Part shown: positions 1 to 5,733 of the stretch, piece after piece
How the letters are laid out: the number at the start of each line of letters is the position of its first letter
Position numbering within the stretch: position 1 is the first letter of the stretch
NCBI GenBank assembly: GCA_938003515.1
Contig: CALKYL010000101.1
Span: forward strand, 1-5,733
Length of the DNA stretch: 5,733 nucleotides
Direction of reading: 5' to 3'
DNA from: an uncultured bacterium
GTDB taxonomy: Bacteria > Planctomycetota > UBA1135 > UBA2386
Position numbers and translations under genes: made by a program
Notes under the pieces: model-generated
Told to the model about the DNA's origin: nothing
The model's database searches: none
Seen by the model: only the letters and a program-made list of their open reading frames with translations

Positions 1-1
1 C

Positions 2-721
2 CCCTGCCGCGCCCGGTGGCTCTCGGGGTGCCTCGCGCCCGCTGCGGGCGCGCTGCCCGGGCTGGTGCCGGGGGCGGGCCGGCGCGTCGTCGCGCTGGGC
101 TTCGCGGCGGCGGCCGCGGCCGGCGTCGCGACGGTCACGCGGTTGTCGTGGCCGCTCGCGTCGCTCGCCGTGCTGCTCGCGCTCGCGACACGTTCCCCGG
201 CCGTGCGCCGGCGCCTCGAGGCGTTCGGCGCGGCGCTGTGGGCGCGGCGGGTGCCGACGGCCCTCGGCATCGGGCTCTGCGCCGTCGTCGCGTTCGGCGT
301 GGCGCGGCAGCGCGCGATCTGGCAGTACGACCCGGCGCTCGGCTGGCGCGACGGCTCGAGCGAGCGCGGCTGGGGGCCGTGCGTCGCGTTCGTGCACCGA
401 GAGGTGCGGGACGCGCGCGTCGGCCTCTGCGGCAGCCACTTCCTGTTCCCGCTGCTCGGCGAGCCGTGGAGCAACGCGGTGCGCCTCGCCGACCAGCCGC
501 TGCTCGGGGCCGCACCGAAGACGGTGGCCGAGGTGCTGCAGTGGATCGACGCCGAACGGCTCGACTGGCTGGTCTGCTGCCGCGACCGCCGGCGGGACCC
601 GGAGAGCGGCGCGTGGGTGTTCCTCGAGTCGATCGCGGCGGCGCTGCAGGCGGCGCGGCCGGGCGCCTTCGAGGTCGCGTTCGCGCACGACGGCGCGCAC
701 GTGCTGCGGGTCGCGCGCTGA
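2..721 (+). CDS. C-terminal part of a PMT/GT39-like multi-pass membrane protein (5' partial)
   Basis: The frame is open from the window edge to TGA at 719-721, giving 239 visible residues, so the start lies upstream. A GTG at 65-67 could be read as a start, but hydrophobic coding sequence continues before it. Counting from the codon at position 2, hydrophobic stretches lie near residues 29-45, 49-63 and 85-102 and look like the last membrane helices. A soluble tail of about 135 residues follows. It contains FLFPLLGEPWSNAVR near residues 147-161 and WIDAERLDWLVCCR near 181-194. From memory, similar tails (an aromatic/PLFG motif, then an Asn-x-Val motif, then a 'D-WLV' strand) end many GT39/PMT-like membrane proteins, which transfer sugars from lipid carriers outside the cytoplasmic membrane. 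The catalytic N-terminal loops that would confirm this are outside the window, so activity and substrate are unknown. The gene converges on the DUF1572 gene, 57 bases away. The family call is moderate; the partial integral membrane protein call is firm. Confidence 0.62.
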   Translation, partial: PCRARWLSGCLAPAAGALPGLVPGAGRRVVALGFAAAAAAGVATVTRLSWPLASLAVLLALATRSPAVRRRLEAFGAALWARRVPTALGIGLCAVVAFGVARQRAIWQYDPALGWRDGSSERGWGPCVAFVHREVRDARVGLCGSHFLFPLLGEPWSNAVRLADQPLLGAAPKTVAEVLQWIDAERLDWLVCCRDRRRDPESGAWVFLESIAAALQAARPGAFEVAFAHDGAHVLRVAR

Positions 722-778
722 GCGTGCGTCGTCCCGGACGCGGCACGCGGTCCGCGCCCGGCGGGGCCCCGCGGCGGG
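722..778. terminator. GC-rich convergent spacer with hairpin-forming palindromes
   Basis: This 57-base gap separates the stop codons of two converging genes. GCGTGC at 722-727 can pair with GCACGC at 743-748. GCGGGGCCCCGC at 761-772 is a perfect 12-base palindrome. Either could fold in the transcripts from both sides, as expected of a bidirectional stop region. No T-tract follows on either strand, so a classical intrinsic terminator is not supported, and at this GC content short palindromes are common by chance. Confidence 0.3.
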
Positions 779-1327
779 TCAGCGGCCGTCGGGGCCCCGT
801 TCCCGGGTCGGATCCGCGCCGTAGGCGGCCGAGCCGCCCTTCGGGATCGACAGGCTGCGCCAGCGCGGCCCGGCGAACGCGCGCGCGAGCAGCACGACCT
901 GACCGGCGTGGTAGGCGACGTGCGCGACAGAGCGCATCAGCGCGTCGCCGACGCTCAGCGGCTGCTTCCGGATCGTCACCGTGCGGGCGAAGGCGTCGGG
1001 GCCGGCGGCGGCGACGTCGTCGAGCGCCCGGTCGACCGCCGCCCACGCGACCCGCCACGCAGCGAGCAGTTCCTCGCGGCCGAGCCCCGGGCTCTCGAAC
1101 TCGCGGTCGCGTTCGCGCCACGGCTTCTCGCCGTCCGTCGTCAGGAAGTCGGTGAAGCGCGAGCACAGGTTGCCGGACAGGTGCGCGACGACCACCGCGA
1201 TCGTGTTGCCGTGCGGGTCGCCGTCGAGGTGGCGGTCGAGGTCGCGGTCGGCGACCTGCTCGAGCGCGAGCTCGACCAGGCGCCGGTAGCGCGCGTATTC
1301 GGTGCGGATCGGGTGCAGCGGGTCCAT
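779..1327 (-). CDS. DUF1572 / DinB-like four-helix-bundle protein
   Basis: This is a complete 182-residue protein starting at ATG 1327-1325. Two stretches mark it as DUF1572, a branch of the DinB/YfiT-like superfamily: TDFLTTDGEKPWRERDREFE at residues 59-78, and a C-terminal LSIPKG at 159-164. DinB-like proteins are four-helix bundles that usually hold a divalent metal through three histidines. Fitting candidates here are H49 (in VAHLSGN), H136 and H140 (in HVAYHAGQ), so the site looks intact. Some superfamily members are thiol-dependent transferases (for example with bacillithiol or mycothiol), but DUF1572 itself has no established reaction and none is assigned here. No signal peptide or membrane segment is seen, so it is probably cytoplasmic. 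The start lies 4 bases after the stop of the small membrane-protein gene, and no clear ribosome binding site is visible, so translation is probably coupled to that gene. The length is normal for the family. Confidence 0.9.
   Translation of the reverse strand: MDPLHPIRTEYARYRRLVELALEQVADRDLDRHLDGDPHGNTIAVVVAHLSGNLCSRFTDFLTTDGEKPWRERDREFESPGLGREELLAAWRVAWAAVDRALDDVAAAGPDAFARTVTIRKQPLSVGDALMRSVAHVAYHAGQVVLLARAFAGPRWRSLSIPKGGSAAYGADPTRERGPDGR
1223..1246. repeat. Two 12-base tandem units inside the DUF1572 gene
   Basis: The 12-base units at 1223-1234 and 1235-1246 differ at a single base (GTCGAGGTGGCG and GTCGAGGTCGCG). On the minus strand they encode the repeated tetrapeptides in RDLDRHLD, at about residues 28-35, in the loop before the first metal-site helix. 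The reading frame is preserved. It may be a small in-frame duplication, or only the effect of repeated Asp, Leu and Arg codons in GC-rich DNA. Confidence 0.4.
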
Positions 1328-1331
1328 GGCG

Positions 1332-1622
1332 TCACATCGGCGGCAGCGAACGGCGCTGGCGCAGCTCGTCGGCGAGCGTCTCGGCCAGCTGGTTGGCGCG
1401 GTCGCACCTGTCCTCGAGCACGCGCAGGCGGTCCTTCATCGCCTGGCCGTGGTGCATCGCGTAGAGCGCGACCCACGCGAGGCCGAGCACGAACGTCACG
1501 ACGCCGATCCGGGGCGACGACCAGTTCGGCAGTCGCGTGTCCGCCAGGTGTTCGAGGAACAGCGAGGCGACGACCAGGGCCGCCATGCGCAGGTGGAAGG
1601 CGGTGTCGTTCGGGAAGCGCAT
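1332..1622 (-). CDS. Small membrane protein with C-terminal coiled coil, function unknown
   Basis: I do not recognise this 96-residue protein. From ATG 1622-1620 it begins MRFPNDTAFHLRM. Hydrophobic segments follow at about residues 13-27 (MAALVVASLFLEHLA) and 39-56 (IGVVTFVLGLAWVALYAM), joined by a short polar loop containing LPNWSSPR. Residues 60-91 are highly charged. L66, L69, C73, A76, A80, L83 and L87 follow alternating 3- and 4-residue spacing, as in a coiled coil. The likely form is a two-helix hairpin in the inner membrane with a helical tail that could self-associate or bind a partner. The frame stays open to an ATG at 1736-1734, but that start would overlap the leuS start codon on the other strand and add 38 Arg/Ala-rich residues with no membrane character, so the internal ATG is preferred. 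The stop lies 4 bases before the DUF1572 start, indicating one transcript. No strong ribosome binding site is visible. That the gene is real is supported by its membrane and coiled-coil pattern and by the tight spacing. Confidence 0.68.
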   Translation of the reverse strand: MRFPNDTAFHLRMAALVVASLFLEHLADTRLPNWSSPRIGVVTFVLGLAWVALYAMHHGQAMKDRLRVLEDRCDRANQLAETLADELRQRRSLPPM

Positions 1623-1734
1623 GAGGGGCAAGTCTCGCGCGCGGCGCGCGCCGACGCGAGGGCAAGCCCTTTCCCCGCAAAACGTGGCCGCGCCCGCAGG
1701 CCACCGGCATACTGCTCGGCCCTCCGAGACCGCC
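1623..1734. promoter_or_regulatory. Divergent intergenic region between leuS and the small membrane-protein gene
   Basis: These 112 bases must hold the promoters for leuS (plus strand) and for the two-gene minus-strand unit, unless transcription enters from further away. A weak -10-like CATACT lies at 1708-1713, about 22 bases before the leuS ATG. No convincing -35 element stands at the usual spacing, so the promoter call is tentative. Only a weak GAG (1726-1728) precedes the leuS start as a possible ribosome binding site. The region also holds an inverted repeat, listed separately. GAGGGGCAAG at 1623-1632 is echoed by GAGGGCAAG at 1658-1666, flanking that repeat. Confidence 0.4.
1634..1660. 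repeat. Nested inverted repeat in the divergent leuS spacer
   Basis: The outer arms CTCGCG (1634-1639) and CGCGAG (1655-1660) are perfect complements. Inside them, CGGCGCGCGCCG (1642-1653) is a perfect 12-base palindrome, with two unpaired bases on one side and one on the other. The whole could form a strong hairpin or a symmetric protein-binding site. It lies 12 bases upstream of the small membrane-protein start and 74 bases upstream of leuS, where an operator or leader structure would sit. Its role is inference, and CG-repeat palindromes also arise by chance in DNA this GC-rich. Confidence 0.5.
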
Positions 1735-4356
1735 ATGGCCGAGCAGAAGCAGACCTACGATCCCGCCGCGATCGAGCCGAAGTGGCAGCGATTCTGGCGG
1801 GAGCGCGACGTGTTCCGCGCGAAGAACCCGGGCGAGCCGGGCTTCGACCCCGAACAGCCGAAGTTCTACGCGCTCGACATGTTCCCGTATCCGTCGGCGG
1901 CCGGCCTGCACGTCGGCCACCCCGAGGGCTACACCGCGACCGACATCGTGTCGCGCTACAAGCGGGCCAAGGGCTTCAACGTGCTGCACCCGATGGGCTG
2001 GGACGCGTTCGGCCTGCCGGCGGAGCAGTACGCGATCCAGACCAACACGCACCCGGCGACGACGACCGCGCAGAACATCGAGACGTTCCGCGGCCAGCTG
2101 CAGCGGCTCGGCTTCAGCTACGACTGGAGCCGCGAGTTCGCGACCAGCGACCCGGCCTACTTCCGCTGGACGCAGTGGATCTTCAAGCAGCTGCACGCGC
2201 GCGGCCTCGCCTACGAGTCCGACGCGCCGGTGTGGTGGTGCGAGGCGCTCGGCACCGTCCTGTCGAACGACGAGGTCATCGACGGGCGCAGCGAGCGCGG
2301 CGACCACCCGTGCGAACGCCGGCCGCTGCGGCAGTGGATGCTGAAGATCACCGACTACGCCGAGCGCCTGCTGTCCGGGCTCGACGGGCTCGACTGGTCC
2401 GAGTCGCTGAAGACGATGCAGCGCGAGTGGATCGGCAGGAGCGAGGGCGCCGAGATCGAGTTCGACGTCGCCGGCCACGAAGGCACGAGGATCCGCGTGT
2501 TCACGACCCGGCCCGACACGCTGTTCGGCGCGTCGTTCATGGTGCTGTCGCCCGAGCACCCGCTGGTCGCCGGGATCACCACCGCCGAGCGGCGCGCCGA
2601 CGTCGACGCCTACGTCAAGGCGGCTGCGCAGAAGAGCGAGCTCGAGCGCACGGAGCTGCAGAAGGACAAGACCGGCGTCTTCACCGGCGCCTATGCGCAC
2701 AACCCGCTGTTCGCCGAGGACGACCCGAAGGGCCGGATCCCGGTGTGGATCGCCGACTACGTGATCGTCTCCTACGGCACCGGTGCGATCATGGCGGTGC
2801 CGGCCGGGGACGAGCGCGACTTCGAGTTCGCGACCCGGTTCGGCCTCGAGATCCCGGGCATCTTCGCGCCGCGCACCGGCGACGCCGAGGCCGACGCCGA
2901 GGTCGCGGCCGGCCGCCGCTGTTGCACCGACGAGGTGCCCTACGCCGCGCACTGCCGCACCGCCGACGGCGAGGTGGCGCTCGCCGGGCTGTCGCAGGCC
3001 GACGCCGTGCGCGTGGTGATCGACTGGCTGGTCGCGCGGGGCCGCGGGGCCGCGCGCACGACCTACAAGATGCGCGACTGGCTGTTCAGCCGGCAGCGCT
3101 ACTGGGGCGAGCCGTTCCCGGTGCTGCACACGAAGGACGGCGTCGAGCTGGTCGCCGACGAGGACCTGCCGGTCGAGCTGCCGGAGATGGAGGACTTCCG
3201 TCCCGGCGGCGTGCCGGAGTCGCCGCTGATCCGCGCGCGCGACTGGGTCGAGACGAAGGACGCGAAGGGTCGGCCGGCCGAGCGCGAGATCAACACGATG
3301 CCGGGCGCGGCGGGCTCGAGCTGGTACTTCCTGCGCTTCTGCGATCCGCACAACGAGCGCGAGTTCTGCAGTCGGGCGGCGAGCGACTACTGGCTGCCGG
3401 TCGACCTCTACGTCGGCGGCACCGAGCACGCGGTCGGACACCTCCTGTATTCGCGCTTCTGGACCAAGGTGCTGCGCGACCAGGGCGCCGTCCGGGTCGA
3501 GGAGCCGTTCCAGAAGCTCTACAACCAGGGCATGATCCAGGCGTTCGCGTACCAGGACGCGCGCGGCGGGATCGTGCCGGTCGCCGAGACCGAGGAGCGC
3601 GCCGACGACGTCGTGCACAAGGCGACGGGCGAGACGCTGACGCCGATCGTCACCAAGATGTCCAAGCGCTACGGCAACGTCGTCAACCCCGACGACGTGG
3701 TCGGCGAGTACGGCGCCGACACGCTGCGGCTGTACGAGATGTACATGGGCCCGCTGGCCGACGCCAAGCCCTGGAACCCGAAGGACGTGCCGGGCGTCTA
3801 CCGCTTCCTGCAGCGCGCGTGGCGGCTGGTCGTGCCCGAGTTCGCCGAGAAGGGCCCGCAGCACGAGTGGCTGCGCGCCGACCGCGACGGGGATCCGGCG
3901 CTCGAGAAGGCGCTGCACAAGACGATCGCCAAGGTCGAGGGCGACATCGAGCGGCTGGCGTTCAACACCGCGATCGCCGCGATGATGATCTTCGTCAACG
4001 AGGCGACCAAGGCGGTCGACCGGCTGAGCCGCGACCAGCTGCTGCGCTTCGCCCAGCTGCTGCAGCCGTTCGCGCCGCACCTCGCCGAGGAGCTGTGGCA
4101 GCGGCTGTCGGGCGAGGGGCTGCTCGCGCTGGCGCCGTGGCCGGCCGTCGATCCGGCGATGCTGGTCGACGACGAGGTCGAGATCGCGGTGCAGGTGCTG
4201 GGCAAGGTGCGCGCGCGCGTCACCGTGCCGACCGACGCGGCGAAGGACGCGACGCTCGCGGCCGCGCGCGAGGCGGCGGCGAAGTGGCTCGACGGCAAGA
4301 CGGTCGTGAAGGAGATCGTCGTGCCGAACAAGCTCGTCAACTTCGTCGTGAAGTGA
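1735..4356 (+). CDS. leuS: Leucyl-tRNA synthetase
   Basis: This is a complete 873-residue class I aminoacyl-tRNA synthetase, normal length for bacterial LeuRS. It acts in the cytoplasm, joining leucine to tRNA-Leu with ATP. The HIGH signature is H59-V-G-H62 within MFPYPSAAGLHVGHPEGY. The KMSKS signature is K641-M-S-K-R645 followed by YGNVVNPDD. The reduced zinc domain near 162-205 contains WWCEALGTVLSNDEVIDG. The CP1 editing domain spans roughly 235-425, with the threonine-rich TTRPDTLFG at 257-265 and GTGAIMAVPAGDERDFEFA at 348-366. The second half of the catalytic core shows DWLFSRQRYWGEPFPV (448-463) and YVGGTEHAVGHLLYSRFWTK (559-578). The helical anticodon-binding domain covers about 690-805, and the C-terminal tRNA-binding domain ends in VPNKLVNFVVK. 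ATG 1735 is chosen because the usual N-terminal pattern (YDPAAIEPKWQRFW) begins just after it. Two features are unusual: G358 replaces the common His in the editing motif, and Arg ends the KMSKS loop. The gene is flanked by opposite-strand genes, so it is probably monocistronic. Confidence 0.98.
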   Translation: MAEQKQTYDPAAIEPKWQRFWRERDVFRAKNPGEPGFDPEQPKFYALDMFPYPSAAGLHVGHPEGYTATDIVSRYKRAKGFNVLHPMGWDAFGLPAEQYAIQTNTHPATTTAQNIETFRGQLQRLGFSYDWSREFATSDPAYFRWTQWIFKQLHARGLAYESDAPVWWCEALGTVLSNDEVIDGRSERGDHPCERRPLRQWMLKITDYAERLLSGLDGLDWSESLKTMQREWIGRSEGAEIEFDVAGHEGTRIRVFTTRPDTLFGASFMVLSPEHPLVAGITTAERRADVDAYVKAAAQKSELERTELQKDKTGVFTGAYAHNPLFAEDDPKGRIPVWIADYVIVSYGTGAIMAVPAGDERDFEFATRFGLEIPGIFAPRTGDAEADAEVAAGRRCCTDEVPYAAHCRTADGEVALAGLSQADAVRVVIDWLVARGRGAARTTYKMRDWLFSRQRYWGEPFPVLHTKDGVELVADEDLPVELPEMEDFRPGGVPESPLIRARDWVETKDAKGRPAEREINTMPGAAGSSWYFLRFCDPHNEREFCSRAASDYWLPVDLYVGGTEHAVGHLLYSRFWTKVLRDQGAVRVEEPFQKLYNQGMIQAFAYQDARGGIVPVAETEERADDVVHKATGETLTPIVTKMSKRYGNVVNPDDVVGEYGADTLRLYEMYMGPLADAKPWNPKDVPGVYRFLQRAWRLVVPEFAEKGPQHEWLRADRDGDPALEKALHKTIAKVEGDIERLAFNTAIAAMMIFVNEATKAVDRLSRDQLLRFAQLLQPFAPHLAEELWQRLSGEGLLALAPWPAVDPAMLVDDEVEIAVQVLGKVRARVTVPTDAAKDATLAAAREAAAKWLDGKTVVKEIVVPNKLVNFVVK

Positions 4357-4377
4357 CGGCGCGTCGCCGCCGGGCGC
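4357..4377. terminator. Short convergent spacer with a small hairpin
   Basis: Only 21 bases separate the leuS stop from the stop of the converging ATPase gene. CGGCG (4357-4361) and CGCCG (4365-4369) form a perfect 5-base stem with a 3-base loop directly after the leuS TGA. No T-tract follows on either strand. It may help end transcription, but the evidence is weak. Confidence 0.25.
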
Positions 4378-5733
4378 TCACTCGGCGCGCGCGACGGCGA
4401 GCACGTCCTCGAGCGTGACCAGCCCCTGCTGCGCCTTCGCGAGCCCGTCCTGCATCATGCGCACGTAACCCGCCTCGGTGGCGAGCGCCTGCAGCTCGGC
4501 GTCCGGAGCCTCGCGCGAGATCGCGGAAGCCAGCCCCGGCGTGACGTGCAGCACCTCGTGGATCGCGAGGCGGCCGCTCTTGCCGCGGTGGCGGCACGCC
4601 TGGCAGCCGGTGCCCGTGCGGAAACCGTCGCCTGCTTCGTCGGGCTCGAGCCCGAACTCGGCGAGCAGCTCCGGCGTCGGGCAGGTCGCGGTCGCGCACT
4701 CCGGGCACACGCGCGGCACCAGCCGCTGGCCGACGACGCAGCGCAGCGCCGGGCCGAGCAGGTAGGGGGCCACGCCCATGTCGCACAGGCGGTGCACCGT
4801 CGACAGCGCGTCGTTGGTGTGCAGCGTGCTCAGCACGAGATGCCCGGTCAGCGCCGCCTGCACGGCGATCGCCGCGGTCTCGGCGTCGCGGATCTCGCCG
4901 ACCATGACGACGTCCGGGTCCTGGCGCAGGATCGCGCGCAGCGCGTTCGCGAACGTGCGGTCCGCCTTGACGTCGACCTGCACCTGGGTGGTGCCGGCGA
5001 GTTCGTACTCGACCGGGTCCTCGACGGTGACGAGGTTGCTGTCGGGCCGGTTGCGCTCGGCCATCGCGGTGTAGAGCGTCGTCGTCTTGCCGGAACCGGT
5101 GGGGCCGGTCAGCAGCACGATGCCGTTCGGTGCCGAGAAGCCGCGGCGGAACAGCGCGAGGTTGTGCCCCGACATGCCGATCTCGGCGGGGTCCCTGCGC
5201 ACGCCCGAGCGGTCGAGCACGCGCATCACGGCCTTCTCGCCGAGCACGCTCGGCAGCACCGACACGCGCAGCTCGACGGTGTCGGAGACCGCGATGCGGC
5301 CGTCCTGGGGCTTGCGGCTCTCGCCGATGTCCATGCCGGACGCGACCTTGATGCGCGCGACGACGGCGCGGTGCAGGCCGCCGGGCAGCAGGTAGAGCGT
5401 GTCGAGGTCGCCGTCGACGCGGATGCGCACCCGGAGGCCGTCGCGCTGCGGCTCGACGTGCACGTCGCTCGCGCGCGCGCGCATCGCCTCGTCGATCAGG
5501 TGGTCGACGAGGCGGATGACCGCGTCGTCCCCGACCATCGTGCGCAGGCGGTCGGCGTCCACTTCGGCGCTGTCGAGCTCGGACTTCGACAGGCGCTGGA
5601 TCAGGCCCTCGATGCCGGACGAGCCCTTCTGGATGCGTTCGAGCGCGGCTTCGATCGCGGCCGGGGTCGCGAGCACGACCTCGACCGGCGAGCCGGTCAC
5701 CTCCTGGATCTCGTCGACGGCGAGCAGCTCGAA
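4378..5733 (-). CDS. GspE/PilB-family secretion or type IV pilus ATPase (5' partial)
   Basis: The visible 451 residues run off the right edge of the window, so the start and part of the N-terminal domain are missing. A GTG at 5700-5698 is not taken as the start, because the frame stays open before it and the sequence reads as the end of the N-terminal T2SSE-N domain (EVTGSPVEVVLATPAAIEAAL). Counting from the first visible codon, HLIDEAMRARASDVHVEP (78-95) opens the N2 domain. The Walker A loop GPTGSGKTT is at 210-218, the Asp box VTVEDPVEYE at 235-244, Walker B with RQDPDVVMVGEIRDAET at 270-286, and the His box TGHLVLSTLHTND at 296-308. The CPEC (343-346) and CQAC (377-380) pairs form the tetracysteine zinc site of assembly ATPases. 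All catalytic motifs are intact. These hexameric cytoplasmic ATPases drive pseudopilus assembly in type II secretion or pilus extension. The zinc motif excludes a PilT-type retraction motor. No inner-membrane platform or pilin gene is visible, so GspE cannot be separated from PilB here. Confidence 0.93.
   Translation of the reverse strand, partial: FELLAVDEIQEVTGSPVEVVLATPAAIEAALERIQKGSSGIEGLIQRLSKSELDSAEVDADRLRTMVGDDAVIRLVDHLIDEAMRARASDVHVEPQRDGLRVRIRVDGDLDTLYLLPGGLHRAVVARIKVASGMDIGESRKPQDGRIAVSDTVELRVSVLPSVLGEKAVMRVLDRSGVRRDPAEIGMSGHNLALFRRGFSAPNGIVLLTGPTGSGKTTTLYTAMAERNRPDSNLVTVEDPVEYELAGTTQVQVDVKADRTFANALRAILRQDPDVVMVGEIRDAETAAIAVQAALTGHLVLSTLHTNDALSTVHRLCDMGVAPYLLGPALRCVVGQRLVPRVCPECATATCPTPELLAEFGLEPDEAGDGFRTGTGCQACRHRGKSGRLAIHEVLHVTPGLASAISREAPDAELQALATEAGYVRMMQDGLAKAQQGLVTLEDVLAVARAE

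Noticed and set aside
16..1166. Long open frames on both strands at the left end (plus 16-1155, minus 135-1166, plus 908-1624)
   Set aside because: Their products are low-complexity Arg/Ala/Pro/Gly-rich and they overlap genes with recognisable motifs. They are composition artefacts.
1655..1734. T-box, attenuator or leucine-responsive leader upstream of leuS
   Set aside because: I see no T-box consensus and no leader peptide with leucine codons. The only local structure is a weak AGGG-CAAG-CCCT hairpin at 1659-1670 followed by three Ts (counting its last base), too weak to call.
1620..1736. Longer version of the small membrane protein starting at ATG 1736-1734
   Set aside because: CCATGG at 1733-1738 gives an ATG on both strands, so this start would overlap the leuS start codon. 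The extra 38 residues look like translated intergenic GC-rich DNA and cross the inverted repeat.
1141..4080. A 979-codon open frame on the minus strand, antisense to leuS
   Set aside because: It overlaps leuS almost entirely. Its product is a repetitive Arg/Val/Leu/Ala-rich sequence with no recognisable domain, and it also runs through the small membrane-protein and DUF1572 genes out of frame. Long antisense frames are expected when stop codons are rare in GC-rich DNA.
1302..4418. A 1038-codon open frame on the plus strand, offset from leuS
   Set aside because: It is a frame-shifted reading of leuS giving an Arg/Ala/Gly-rich product with no family motifs, whereas the leuS frame carries every expected signature.
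5698..5700. GTG as the true start of the GspE/PilB ATPase
   Set aside because: The frame stays open to the window edge and the residues on both sides read as a continuous N-terminal T2SSE-type domain, so the real start is outside the window.
1..5733. Defence system, CRISPR array, transposon, prophage or tRNA gene
   Set aside because: No transposase, integrase or nuclease motif, regularly spaced repeat or tRNA-like fold was found, and base composition appears uniform throughout.

Overview
This 5.7 kb window is very GC-rich bacterial DNA (about 70% G+C by eye, with G or C in nearly every third codon position). It is tightly packed with five protein genes. I see no RNA gene, CRISPR array, insertion sequence or phage-like gene. 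None of the complete genes has a strong Shine-Dalgarno sequence. The gene set is a leucyl-tRNA synthetase with a reduced zinc domain, a DUF1572 DinB-like protein, a PMT-like membrane protein tail and a GspE/PilB ATPase. Together with the GC content this fits a high-GC Planctomycetota or a similar lineage such as Acidobacteriota or Myxococcota. That placement is inference and cannot be settled from this window.

Layout, left to right. (1) Positions 2-721, plus strand: the C-terminal part of a multi-pass membrane protein resembling glycosyltransferase-39/PMT-type proteins; its start lies before the window. (2) Positions 722-778: a short GC-rich spacer between converging genes, with hairpin-forming palindromes. 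(3) Positions 779-1327, minus strand: a DUF1572 (DinB-like) protein with three histidines in the expected metal-site positions. (4) Positions 1332-1622, minus strand: a small, unrecognised protein with two hydrophobic segments and a coiled-coil tail. It lies 4 bases upstream of the DUF1572 gene, so the two probably form one transcript. (5) Positions 1623-1734: a divergent spacer carrying a strong nested inverted repeat. (6) Positions 1735-4356, plus strand: complete leuS. (7) Positions 4357-4377: a 21-base convergent spacer with a small hairpin. (8) Positions 4378-5733, minus strand: a GspE/PilB-family secretion or pilus ATPase whose N-terminus lies beyond the window.

The genes do not form one pathway. 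leuS is a monocistronic housekeeping gene between a divergent two-gene unit and a convergent secretion ATPase gene. The window looks like ordinary chromosome, and I found no convincing undescribed system. The points most worth a second look are the small membrane/coiled-coil protein coupled to DUF1572, the inverted repeat upstream of leuS, and the glycine replacing the usual histidine in the LeuRS editing-site motif.
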